Source: an uncultured Eubacteriales bacterium (GTDB lineage Bacteria; Bacillota; Clostridia; Oscillospirales; Oscillospiraceae). From it: a stretch of 48,824 nucleotides of DNA. Made by a program: the position numbers and the translations under genes. The notes below the pieces were generated by a model that had not been told where the DNA came from, did not search any database, and saw only the letters and a program-made list of their open reading frames with translations. The DNA is taken from contig ONBX01000029.1 of assembly GCA_900316205.1 (NCBI GenBank), forward strand, positions 1 through 48,824, read 5' to 3'. Numbering within the stretch: the stretch's first letter is position 1; the number at the start of each line of letters is the position of its first letter. This document shows, piece after piece, positions 35,847 through 43,407 of the stretch.

Positions 35847-36753
35847 ATGCAGGATCGATACGCCGGCGATGTCGGTGATTACGGAAAGTTTGCATTGCTT
35901 CGTGCAATGGAAGCGCAGGGCCTAACGGTAGGTGTTAAGTAAACGCTGATGAAATCGGCAAGAGCGAATCCCGAGAAAATTTGCGTCCTGACGATGGCAC
36001 TTTTTCGCAGGAATACTTTGTGTATTGCAAGAAAAAGTGACGAAGTCAGGGCACAAATTGTCCGGGAGGCGCCGCAGACGATTTGATCAGCGGTTACTTA
36101 ATTGGTATCTTGCAAAAACCTTACCCACGGAGGTCCATGACGACGGTAAATACAGGATTCCCACTCAATATGAGAACTTGGATCCGGAGCTCTCTTCGGC
36201 TTTGAACAGGATTTTCTACCTTCGTGAGGCCCGTTCCGTACAGGCGCTGGAGCAGGCTTGCCTGCTTGCCAGCAATCTTTTTGTGAACGAAACGGTTCCC
36301 AGGGAGATCGACCAGCGAAAAGTCTGGCATCAGACAGCCCTTGCAAGACTTGTGGACTGCGACATTGTTTTTTTGGATCCTGATAACGGCTTGAACGTGA
36401 AGAGCGTCAAGCCGGGCTCACAGAAGAGTCCAAAATACGTTTGGCTCCATGAGGTCTCTGACTACATTGCATCTGGTAAGAGTGTGATTGTTTACAATCA
36501 CAGACCACGAAAAAAGATTGAGTCCTACCTCGTAGAATGTGCCGCACGTTTTTCCAGCGATCCTGTTCTAAGTGGGAAGCGTTTTTCCGTGATGACATTT
36601 CCTCGCCGTTCCATTCGGGACTTTTTTATCATTCCCGCATCCCAGACACACGAGGAAAGAATACGCCAGGCGCTTCAAAGCCTGTTGGATGGGCCCTTCG
36701 GGAGGTCAGGCTTTTGCCTTTTACAACCGACTTTTCGAGGATTTGCCGAGTAA
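35847..36753 (+). pseudogene. Conserved protein of unknown function, disrupted by a hairpin element
   Basis: The gene starts at the ATG after CAGGAGG with MQDRYAGDVGDYGKFALLRA. After codon 30 (GTT) a 159-base element plus a four-base duplication (TTAA) brings a stop two codons later. Joining GTT at 35936 to AAT at 36100 restores LTVGVNWYLAKTLP and an open frame to 36753, 247 residues in all. Later motifs are IVFLDPDNGLNVKS, KYVWLHEV and VIYNHRPRKKIESYL-like. I know the pattern as a widespread uncharacterised bacterial protein. The remainder is intact, which suggests a recent insertion. Confidence 0.85.
35939..36097. mobile_element. 159-bp MITE-like nested hairpin with TTAA target duplication (element H)
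   Basis: The ends are 19-base inverted repeats with two mismatches (GTAAACGCTGATGAAATC on the left). TTAA occurs on both sides (35935-35938 and 36098-36101) but once in the restored gene. Inside, AATTTG and TCCTGAC pair with GTCAGG and CAAATT, then CACTTTTTC pairs with GAAAAAGTG, then AATAC with GTATT around TTTGT. The whole is a long imperfect cruciform. It has no reading frame of its own and would need a transposase supplied elsewhere. I do not recognise the family. Confidence 0.85.
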
Positions 36754-36762
36754 CATTGATGT

Positions 36763-36800
36763 ACCCGGAGCAGGTTACCGCCTGCTCCGGGTTTATTTCT
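36763..36800 (+). terminator. Terminator of the disrupted gene
   Basis: ACCCGGAGCAGG pairs with CCTGCTCCGGGT and is followed by TTATTTCTCTTCTT. Confidence 0.8.
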
Positions 36801-36874
36801 CTTCTTCCATCGGCTCGCAGGAGACGTACTCCACCGCAACGCCCTTCCGGAGATTTGCCTTGTAGTATAATCCT

Positions 36875-38083
36875 TTATCTCTCTGCCCTGTTATAATGGA
36901 TACACATGGCATAGAAAACGATTGCTGTCAGCTGCGACAGCACAGACACGGCGACCAGAAATACAGGGTTCAGATCATACAAAATACCGAGCAGCCAGCT
37001 TCCAAGAAACCACGCAATCCCAAAACCGGTCTCAAAGATGCCAAAGCCCGTGCTTCGCATAGAACGTGGAATGATCCCGCTGACCGCTGCTTTCATAATG
37101 CTTTCCTGTGCACCCATCCCGATGCCCCACAACAGGATACCGATGCCGATCATCCATGCTTCTCCTGACAGGAAAACAAAGCAGGAGAAAAAGGTACTGC
37201 AAAGTGTGGAAAGGATCAGAGCCTTCATCCCGACTTTATCATAAAGCCAGCCGAATACAAGTGCCGCGAAGGCATCCACCGCCATAGCAGCCGCATAGAG
37301 CAGGCTGAGAGCAGACTCCGGAAAAGCAACCGTTTTTGCCGCATGAAGCGTAATCAGCGTGAAATCTGCAAAGCCGAATGCGAACAGACAGATGGCCGCC
37401 ATATACAGAACGAAGGACTTTTTCAGTCGGAACGCTGACGGTGCCTCTTCCTGCTTTTCAAACATCTCCGGATTGGGATATTTAATTTTGGCACTTAGGA
37501 CGAGGGCAATCGTGATCATTGCCGGAATCAGAAGTACGGCAAAGGAGAGCCTGTATGTGGTGAACAAATCCTCTGTTCCTTTAACAAGGGCCGTTACAAA
37601 CAGAATGACCGGTCCGAGAAACGCGCCCAGCTGATCCAGGAATTCCTGATAGGCGAAACCTTTGCCGGTTCCTATTTCACTTGCCGCAAAGCTGACAAGC
37701 GTGTTTTTCGCAGGCTTCTTTACAGCCTTGCCAATGCGTTCCAGAATCACAAGCCCGCAGGCCCAGATCCATCCATGCTCGGGAATCAGGGCCAGGGCGG
37801 GGATCGCAAGGACCTGAATGACATACCCGGCGATAACCAGTGTCCAATACTTCCTGGTTTTATCGGCAACGAATCCGGAAATCAGCCGCAGAGAATAACC
37901 GCAGAGCTCTCCGATACCGGAAACAAAGCCGATTGAAGCAGCGGACGCCCCTGCAAGATTCAGATATTCCCCCAATATACTTCTGGCGCCTTCGTGCGTC
38001 ATATCCGAAAACAGACTCACCATCCCCATCAGCGTCAGAAACGCTACGGCGCCGGATATCGCTTGTTTCTTGTTGTTGACCAT
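36875..38083 (-). CDS. Major facilitator superfamily transporter
   Basis: The 402-residue protein has about twelve membrane helices in two halves. SGFVADKTRKYWT after helix 2 is the MFS loop motif, and GWLYDKVGMKALI in the second half is its repeat. The central loop lies near residues 195-215 (KIKYPNPEMFEKQEE). The N-terminal line MVSLFSDMTHEGARSILGEYL is typical of a subgroup annotated only as MFS. The cargo is unknown. Its base composition is lower in G+C than the flanking operons. An AGGTGATG stretch before the start is a modest ribosome binding site. Confidence 0.87.
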   Translation of the reverse strand: MVNNKKQAISGAVAFLTLMGMVSLFSDMTHEGARSILGEYLNLAGASAASIGFVSGIGELCGYSLRLISGFVADKTRKYWTLVIAGYVIQVLAIPALALIPEHGWIWACGLVILERIGKAVKKPAKNTLVSFAASEIGTGKGFAYQEFLDQLGAFLGPVILFVTALVKGTEDLFTTYRLSFAVLLIPAMITIALVLSAKIKYPNPEMFEKQEEAPSAFRLKKSFVLYMAAICLFAFGFADFTLITLHAAKTVAFPESALSLLYAAAMAVDAFAALVFGWLYDKVGMKALILSTLCSTFFSCFVFLSGEAWMIGIGILLWGIGMGAQESIMKAAVSGIIPRSMRSTGFGIFETGFGIAWFLGSWLLGILYDLNPVFLVAVSVLSQLTAIVFYAMCIHYNRAER

Positions 38084-38421
38084 ATGGCATCACCTGAAAA
38101 CTTAGGTCCATGATACCGCGCACCTTGCGCGCAGGTTCATGCAAGCGTAGCTTACCACAGAATGCTTCATTTGTAATCAACAATTATTCCCCCGTCAGAC
38201 TATGATTCCCGGGGTGCTCCGCCCTCCCCGCCTCCCCTCCTCCTTTCCTGACCTGCCGTCTTCGACGGCAGCATGAAATGCACAAAGAGCCTCTTTTTCA
38301 AAGCCAAATCAGGGATTTGGGAACCTGTCTGCCCCTCTGGGGAGATGCCCCGACCAAATTCCGTTACCCGGACAGAACGCCTAAATCCGCCCTTGCCTTT
38401 AGAAGTTGTGCACAATTTCTG
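38084..38421. other. Intergenic region, no gene seen
   Basis: It holds CCGTCTTCGACGG and CCAAATCAGGGATTTGG hairpins, a C-rich run near 38218-38250, and on the minus strand nothing with a good start site. Confidence 0.5.
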
Positions 38422-38449
38422 TTGACATTTTTTATGCAATGCGTATAAT
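38422..38449 (+). promoter_or_regulatory. Strong promoter of a 47-residue protein gene
   Basis: Perfect TTGACA and TATAAT boxes are 16 bases apart. The transcript would have a leader of about 125 bases before the ATG at 38581. Confidence 0.8.
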
Positions 38450-38580
38450 ACAGCCTCGACAAGGATGCACCACTTCGATCCGAAAACCAAGCCGGTTCCC
38501 AGGAATGCATCGTACCGGCCGCGGAAATCCAAATCACTGCGCCGCGCCCCGGTATCTGTCAGGAAAGGAATTCATCTCAA

Positions 38581-38724
38581 ATGAAAAACACCAGCAAGAG
38601 CTTTTCTCAGTCCCTCCGCCAGTATTTCCGCGAGGGCATGGTCCTTTACGCCGCCGCTACCGCCGGCTATCCGGAGATCCTGGGCCTTCTGAAGATGTCC
38701 CAGCAGTCCGGCAGCGAGGAATGA
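38581..38724 (+). CDS. Small protein of 47 residues, unknown function
   Basis: The frame runs from an ATG after AGGAAAGG to a TGA at 38724. The product begins MKNTSKSFSQSLRQYFREG and continues with a mildly hydrophobic helix (MVLYAAATAGYPEILGLL) and a polar end. It has a basic amphipathic N-terminus and could lie at the membrane. A consensus promoter and a strong terminator bracket this gene alone, which argues that it is real and well expressed. I do not recognise the family. The 125-base leader has no clear riboswitch. Confidence 0.65.
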   Translation: MKNTSKSFSQSLRQYFREGMVLYAAATAGYPEILGLLKMSQQSGSEE

Positions 38725-38789
38725 TCGGAAAAGCCCAGTCGGATGCAGGCAGCTTCGGCCGCCCCCGACGCCGGGTATAAAACAGTAGC

Positions 38790-38826
38790 AGGCGCCCTTC
38801 CCTCGGGAAGCGGCGCCTCTCTTTTT
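38790..38826 (+). terminator. Terminator of the 47-residue protein gene
   Basis: AGGCGCC and CTTCCC pair with GGGAAG and GGCGCCT around a tiny loop with one bulge, followed by CTCTTTTTCCC. Confidence 0.8.
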
Positions 38827-38912
38827 CCCTTTCTTCTTGCCCTTCCCGCTCCCCTGTGCTATGATCGCATTGGATTCATACTCCCCTGGAACGCTTTTTT
38901 CGGAGGTCCGCC

Positions 38913-39806
38913 ATGTTCAGAAAGCTAAAACCGCTCCCGCTCCTGCTGCTCTGCCTTCTCCTGCTGCTCCCCGCCTGCGGGAAAGCCTCCGCTCCCGCCC
39001 CCAGCGCCGCCCCGGAATCCGCATCCGCGCTGATCGAGGAGCTGGTGACCTTTTACGCCCAATACGGCGACGCGGCCGAAGAGCAAAACGCCGCGCTGCT
39101 GGAGCGGCTGCGCAGCCTGGACCCGGACGCCGCAGCCCGCTGGGAAAAGATCCTGAAGATCTGGAAGTCTGCCAATACGGAGCTGGAGATCCACCCCGGC
39201 GTCCTGCCGGACGGCCTGCCCGACACGGATGAGCTCTGTCTCGTGGTCCTGGGCTTCCAGCTGAACCCGGACGGCAGCATGCGTCCAGAGCTGGTGGAAC
39301 GGCTGCAGGTGGCCCTGGCCTCCGCGGAGAAATATCCCAATGCCCTGATCGCCTGCACCGGCGGCGGCACCGCCTCGGGCAATGCCTCCGCCACGGAGGC
39401 CGGCTGCATGGCCCAATACCTGATAGGCCACGGCGTTGCCCCGGAGCGCATCCTCGTGGAGGACCGCTCCCAGACCACGGCGCAGAACGCCGCCTTCACC
39501 TGTCAGCTCCTGGCGGAGCAGTACCCCCAGGTGCGGCAGCTCGCCATCCTCTCCAGCGACTATCATATTGCCACCGGCGTGCTGCTCTTCTCCGCCCAGG
39601 CCACTCTCACCGCGGAGGAAGTCGGAAAGGAGCGTTACACCGTCGTCTCCAACGCCGCCTGGCCCGCCCCCTCTGGCAGCCTCTCCCCCATGTTCCAGGC
39701 CGGCGCCATCATCGAGCTTGCCGGGGACGTGAAGACCGCCTATGAAATCTATTACGACACCTATGATATCCACCCGCTGCCCTCCCCGGAGAGCGCGGCC
39801 AAATAA
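38913..39806 (+). CDS. DUF218/YdcF-like lipoprotein
   Basis: The 297-residue protein has a signal peptide ending in the lipobox LPAC (Cys22) and an Ala/Pro-rich tether. The DUF218 domain starts with CLVVLGFQLNPDGSMRPELV near residue 108. It continues with ACTGGGTASGNASATEA and ILVEDRSQTTAQNAAF, then SSDYHIATG. The family includes SanA/ElyC-type envelope proteins and enzymes of unclear activity. The first 100 residues after the tether are helical and unassigned. It acts outside the membrane. The next small frame begins 14 bases later. Confidence 0.85.
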   Translation: MFRKLKPLPLLLLCLLLLLPACGKASAPAPSAAPESASALIEELVTFYAQYGDAAEEQNAALLERLRSLDPDAAARWEKILKIWKSANTELEIHPGVLPDGLPDTDELCLVVLGFQLNPDGSMRPELVERLQVALASAEKYPNALIACTGGGTASGNASATEAGCMAQYLIGHGVAPERILVEDRSQTTAQNAAFTCQLLAEQYPQVRQLAILSSDYHIATGVLLFSAQATLTAEEVGKERYTVVSNAAWPAPSGSLSPMFQAGAIIELAGDVKTAYEIYYDTYDIHPLPSPESAAK

Positions 39807-39820
39807 GAAAGGATCCGGCC

Positions 39821-39907
39821 ATGTCTATCGCGCTTTTTCTCTGTTCAATCCTGGCCGTTCCGGTGATCCTGCTCCTGCCCGGAGCCCGGGCGCTGTTCTT
39901 TTCCTGA
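39821..39907 (+). CDS. Possible 28-residue membrane peptide
   Basis: ATG at 39821 follows GAAAGGATCC and the frame gives MSIALFLCSILAVPVILLLP and eight more residues before TGA. It is almost all hydrophobic, enough for one membrane helix. It lies in the 116-base gap between two same-strand genes. Size makes it uncertain. Confidence 0.35.
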   Translation: MSIALFLCSILAVPVILLLPGARALFFS

Positions 39908-39922
39908 GAATGAGGTGATCCT

Positions 39923-40303
39923 ATGCTCAGCACCGAAGCGTACAGCCGTATCCTCTCCCGGCTTCTGGACGAGCTGCCGGCGGAGTTCTTCCGGGAGCTC
40001 TCCGGTGGGGTGATCGTATCGGAAGCCGCGCCTGTCCCGGACTATGCCAAGGCCGGGGACCTCTACACTCTGGGCCAGTATCAGATCTCCCACGGCATGC
40101 GCCAGATCGTGATGTATAAGGGCTCCTTCGACCGGGTCTATCCCCATGCGGAGGAGGCGGAAGCGGTGCCGCTCCTGCGCAGGATCCTGCGCCACGAATT
40201 CCGGCACCACCTGGAATATCTGGGCGGCGTACACAATTCCGCGTCCCTGGAGGCGGAGGACGAGCGGCAGAAGCAGGCCTACCTTGCCGCCCACCGGGAA
40301 TAA
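39923..40303 (+). CDS. Small zincin-like metallopeptidase
   Basis: The 126-residue protein has HEFRHHLE near residue 90, an HExxH zinc motif, with further acidic residues after it. Length and layout (an N-terminal helix with LLDELPAEFF, a central strand set, then the zinc helix) fit the small zincin family found in many Firmicutes. No signal peptide is present, so it should be cytoplasmic. The substrate is unknown. A terminator follows directly. Confidence 0.8.
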   Translation: MLSTEAYSRILSRLLDELPAEFFRELSGGVIVSEAAPVPDYAKAGDLYTLGQYQISHGMRQIVMYKGSFDRVYPHAEEAEAVPLLRRILRHEFRHHLEYLGGVHNSASLEAEDERQKQAYLAAHRE

Positions 40304-40308
40304 AACGC

Positions 40309-40350
40309 AAAACAGGACGCTGTGCCGCATCGACACGGAGTCCTGTTTTT
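40309..40350 (+). terminator. Terminator of the zincin gene
   Basis: AAAACAGGAC pairs with GTCCTGTTTT, with a weak inner TGTG/CAC helix, followed by TTC. Confidence 0.75.
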
Positions 40351-40351
40351 C

Positions 40352-40380
40352 TTGCCGGGGGAGCGCCTGTATGGTATAAT
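40352..40380 (+). promoter_or_regulatory. Promoter of the LURP-one-like gene
   Basis: TTGCCG and TATAAT are 17 bases apart, about 30 bases before the start codon. Confidence 0.7.
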
Positions 40381-40411
40381 GATTAAAAGAACAATAAAGG
40401 AGGAAACAGTC

Positions 40412-41017
40412 ATGGGTGTGTTTTCCAAAGTCCATCGCTTCCGGGAAGCCGGCGAAGCAGCCAATGTGAGGAATGTGGAGCGCTTCGGGGAGCCCCGGCG
40501 TTCTCTCTTCACCTCTTCCAAGGTCATGACCCTGCACCACCGCATTGAGATCACCGACGCCAATGAAAACCTGCTCTACCGGGCGGAGACAAAGTTCCCC
40601 TCCCTCCACGACAAAACCGACATCTATGATGCCCGGGACCAGCACGTGGCCCACATCGAAAAGAAGTTCTTCACGCTGCACGAGCGGCATTTCATCACCA
40701 TGGCAAACGGCACCGCCTTCCAGCTCTCCAACGAGCTCTTCCACCTCATCAAAGACGTCTCCAATCTGGAAGGCCTGGGCTGGCAGCTTCAGGGCAATGT
40801 CCTGGGTCTGAACTTCGAGCTCTATGATGAAAAGGGCGAGATCATCGCCGTCATCGCCCAGAAGCTCTTCTCCCTCCACGACAAGTACTGCATCGATATC
40901 TACCGCCCGGAGTATGAAAAGGAAGTGGTGGCCATCCTCATCACCCTGCAGCACATGATCCGGGACCGGGAGGCCGCCTCTTCGTCCTCCTCTTCCTCGT
41001 CCTCCTCTTCCGACTGA
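40412..41017 (+). CDS. LURP-one-related (YxjI-like) protein with poly-Ser tail
   Basis: The ATG follows AAAGGAGGAAACAGTC; the protein has 201 residues. Repeated strand pairs (HHRIEITDANENLLYRAETK, HVAHIEKKFFTLHERHFI, ELYDEKGEIIAVIAQKLFSLHDKY) match the twelve-strand barrel of the LURP-one/Tubby-like family, which has no fixed role in bacteria. It ends with a run of eleven serines and Asp, coded by TCC/TCT/TCG repeats. It stands alone behind a good promoter. Confidence 0.8.
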   Translation: MGVFSKVHRFREAGEAANVRNVERFGEPRRSLFTSSKVMTLHHRIEITDANENLLYRAETKFPSLHDKTDIYDARDQHVAHIEKKFFTLHERHFITMANGTAFQLSNELFHLIKDVSNLEGLGWQLQGNVLGLNFELYDEKGEIIAVIAQKLFSLHDKYCIDIYRPEYEKEVVAILITLQHMIRDREAASSSSSSSSSSSD

Positions 41018-41042
41018 GCCCCTCCCCCCACGGCAGCAAGCC

Positions 41043-41255
41043 CGATAATGATCATCGGATGGCGAAATCAATCGAAAATTCGATTGATTTCGCTGCCAAA
41101 CGACAAGTTTGGCAGCGAATGATTCTAAAAATCATTCGCCCGATGCTCATTGCAACGACGATATGGCAAAACAGCGCTCTGTTTTGCAGCGCCGCAAAGC
41201 GGTGCGGCGAAAAACACTTTTTCGCCATCCTATCATCATGATAATCTGGCCCGTT
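41043..41255. repeat. Complex multi-helix element (element C)
   Basis: The left module is a four-way junction. CATCGG (41053-41058) pairs with CCGATG (41140-41145) and encloses three hairpins: 41062-41076 with 41079-41093 (15 bp), 41094-41101 with 41107-41114 (8 bp), and 41115-41124 with 41130-41139 (10 bp). The right module has 41166-41174 with 41179-41187 (9 bp) and 41206-41214 with 41218-41226 (9 bp). GGATGGCGAAA at 41057-41067 can instead pair with TTTCGCCATCC at 41220-41230, closing the whole. ATGAT-rich ends are roughly inverted. It has no coding capacity and lies just upstream of the next gene's start. Confidence 0.75.
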
Positions 41256-41306
41256 CCATGAAGGCCATCGAGCCTCAGATTTCTTTCCGTGCAAGGTGAT
41301 CCATCC

Positions 41307-41996
41307 ATGACTTCTTCCCTCCGCCTCAACCGCAGCCCCAGGGCCATCCTGCTCAACATGCTCCTGGCCGCGGTGAGCCTGTTTTTTAACGGCTTCGGCA
41401 TCTACCTGACTATCCAGGCCAACATCGGCGCCGCCCCCTGGGACGTGCTGAACCTGGGCATCTCCAAAAGCCTGGGGATCCTCTACGGCAACGCCTCCAT
41501 CGCCGTCTCCGTCACCATCCTCATCATCGACATTCTCCTGCGGGAGCCCATTGGCCTTTCCATGTTCATCGACGCCTTTGTGGTGGGCAAGGCCGTGGAC
41601 TTCTTCAACTGGCTCCACCCGGTGCCCGCCTGCCGCAGTCTCGCGGTTTCCATCCCCGTGCTGCTGGCGGGTCTCGTGGTCATCGCCTACACCCAGTACG
41701 GCTACATGGTCGCCTCCCTGGGCTGCGGCCCCCGGGACAGTCTGCTGGTGGGCCTTGCCAAGCGCTGCAGCCGGCTTCCCATTGGTCTGGTGGGCATCCT
41801 GCTCCAGGGCACGGCCACCTTCGTTGGCTGGCTTCTGGGCGGCCCCGTGGGCGTCGGCACCATTCTCTGTGCTTTCTGCGCCGGGCCCATCATGCAGCTG
41901 GCCTTTCAGAGCGTCCGCTTTGACGCCACCCACATCCGCCACCAGAATCTGCAGGAATCCTTCCACATTCTCTTCCCCCGCCGCTCCCATTCGTAA
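41307..41996 (+). CDS. YczE/YitT-like integral membrane protein
   Basis: I start at the ATG giving MTSSLRLNRS, with AAGGTG nine bases upstream; the protein has 229 residues and five or six membrane helices. FNGFGIYLTIQANIGAAPWDVLNLGISK and LGCGPRDSLLVGLAKR are the two conserved cytoplasmic-side loops of YczE-type proteins. The family's function is unknown, and YitT relatives are equally obscure. The preceding 290 bases hold element C and no visible promoter. Confidence 0.82.
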   Translation: MTSSLRLNRSPRAILLNMLLAAVSLFFNGFGIYLTIQANIGAAPWDVLNLGISKSLGILYGNASIAVSVTILIIDILLREPIGLSMFIDAFVVGKAVDFFNWLHPVPACRSLAVSIPVLLAGLVVIAYTQYGYMVASLGCGPRDSLLVGLAKRCSRLPIGLVGILLQGTATFVGWLLGGPVGVGTILCAFCAGPIMQLAFQSVRFDATHIRHQNLQESFHILFPRRSHS

Positions 41997-42108
41997 AGGG
42001 AAACGTGAGCGTGCCAGCAGGCCCTTTGTTTCAGGCCGGCGCTTATCGCGCCAGGCGATTTTTTCCTTGACTCTATTGACACGGATCTGATCCGGTACGG
42101 AGCTCGAC

Positions 42109-42318
42109 ATGGATGAACTGCTCTATGAATTGGCAAGAGGGATCGTCTCCTTCTTCGTGAAGCGAATCCCGGAACCATTATGGAGGCGATTGACCAGGCG
42201 CAGCAGGGGCGTGAGGATCGCTGCGATTCTTCTCTTCTACTGTCTCGTGTTTTCTCTTATGGCAGGCCTCGCCTTTCTCCTTTGCTTCTTTTTCAAAGGG
42301 TTTTCAACCATGATATAA
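42109..42318 (+). CDS. Small membrane protein, 69 residues
   Basis: The ATG follows CGGAG at six bases. The first 35 residues are an amphipathic, Arg-rich helix, and residues about 38-64 form one long hydrophobic segment (AILLFYCLVFSLMAGLAFLL). It ends KGFSTMI. No family is recognised. It follows the YczE-like gene on the same strand after 112 bases. Confidence 0.55.
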   Translation: MDELLYELARGIVSFFVKRIPEPLWRRLTRRSRGVRIAAILLFYCLVFSLMAGLAFLLCFFFKGFSTMI

Positions 42319-42367
42319 GCCTTTCGCAATGCTGCTGAGGCCGGTCTTCCTGTTCTCTGTGCGATCG

Positions 42368-42417
42368 AAAAACGTGGGGCGAATTCGTATCTCGCTACGA
42401 ATTCGCCCCACGTTTTT
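42368..42417. terminator. Bidirectional terminator, GGCGAATTCG family
   Basis: A perfect 22-bp stem around TCTCGC with A and T runs outside lies between convergent genes. It shares the inner GGCGAATTCG stem with 6632 and 19192. Confidence 0.8.
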
Positions 42418-42439
42418 ATTTGATTGACGCCATTCTGTG

Positions 42440-42463
42440 CGGGCGGCTGATAGCCGCCCCTAC
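42440..42463. repeat. REP-like palindrome, GGCGGCTGATAGCCGCC type
   Basis: A 7-bp G+C hairpin ending CCCCTACG, of the family described at 3825. Confidence 0.6.
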
Positions 42464-42522
42464 GGCGGGTGAACTATGAAAGTCAGCGATTATTTCGTGT
42501 CCCGGGTCCTTCTGCCTGGAGC

Positions 42523-43407
42523 TTATTTCCACTCCTGGTTCTGCTGCATCCGGTCGCGGACCGCGCGGCCGGTGGGGGTGTTGGCAAGGCCGCCCAGGGC
42601 CGTCTCCCGGAACTGGACCGGCATGGAACGGCCCACCTCGCCCATGGCCTCGATGACCTCGTCCACGGGGACCACGCACTCGATGCCGGCAAGAGCCATA
42701 TCGGCGGCGCTGATGGCGTTCATGGCGCCGATGACGTTGCGCTTCACGCAGGGCACCTCCACCAGACCCGCCACCGGGTCGCAGACCAGGCCCATCAGGT
42801 TGGAGAGCGCGATGGCCACCGCCTGGGCGATCATTTTGTCGCTGCCGCCCTTGAGGGACACCAGAGCCGCCGCCGCCATGGCGGAAGCGGTGCCGATCTC
42901 GGCCTGGCAGCCGCCGGAGGCGCCGGAGATGCAGGCATTGCGGGCAATGACCATGCCCACGCCGCTTGCCACATAGAAGGCCTCCAGGATCTGGCGCTGG
43001 GTCAGGTCCTTGTCCTTCTGCAGCGGCAGCAGCACCGCGGGCAGCACGCCGCAGGCCCCCGCCGTGGGAGCCGCCACGATGCGTCGCATGCAGGCGTTGG
43101 ATTCCGCCATGGAGAGGGCTTCTGCGATCACCTCGCCCACATAGCCTCCGGCGATGGCCTTGCCGCGGAGCTGATACTGGCGCATGCGCATGCCGTCGCC
43201 GCCCACCAGGCCGCTGACGCTGCGCCGGGTGCCGGTGTAGGCGTCCGCCGCGTCCCGCATGGCCTGCCAGGTGATGAGCATTTTCGCCATGGATTCCTCC
43301 CGGGTGACCTGGCGCTCCTCCATATCCCAGCGGAGGACCACTTCCCAAAAGGGGATGTCCTCCAGCTTTGCCAGCTCCAGGATCTCAGCGACGGAGTGAA
43401 AAGCCAT
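42523..43407 (-). CDS. sdaAA: L-serine dehydratase, alpha subunit (iron-sulfur)
   Basis: The 294-residue protein has the cysteines of the [4Fe-4S] serine dehydratase family in TAGACGVLPAVL, NACISGASGGCQAEIG and LVCDPVAGLVEVPCVKRN. VTREESMAKMLITWQAM is the usual N-terminal part. The enzyme turns L-serine into pyruvate and ammonia. The alpha subunit binds the cluster and its start overlaps the beta gene's end by 23 bases, so the two are coupled. Confidence 0.95.
   Translation of the reverse strand: MAFHSVAEILELAKLEDIPFWEVVLRWDMEERQVTREESMAKMLITWQAMRDAADAYTGTRRSVSGLVGGDGMRMRQYQLRGKAIAGGYVGEVIAEALSMAESNACMRRIVAAPTAGACGVLPAVLLPLQKDKDLTQRQILEAFYVASGVGMVIARNACISGASGGCQAEIGTASAMAAAALVSLKGGSDKMIAQAVAIALSNLMGLVCDPVAGLVEVPCVKRNVIGAMNAISAADMALAGIECVVPVDEVIEAMGEVGRSMPVQFRETALGGLANTPTGRAVRDRMQQNQEWK

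Noticed and set aside
36025-36753. The 242-residue frame as an intact gene
   Set aside because: Its first 25 codons lie inside the inserted hairpin element. The rest is the back part of the gene that begins at 35847.
38450-38580. Riboswitch in the leader of the 47-residue gene
   Set aside because: I could not match any known aptamer core or find a clear terminator/antiterminator pair in the leader.
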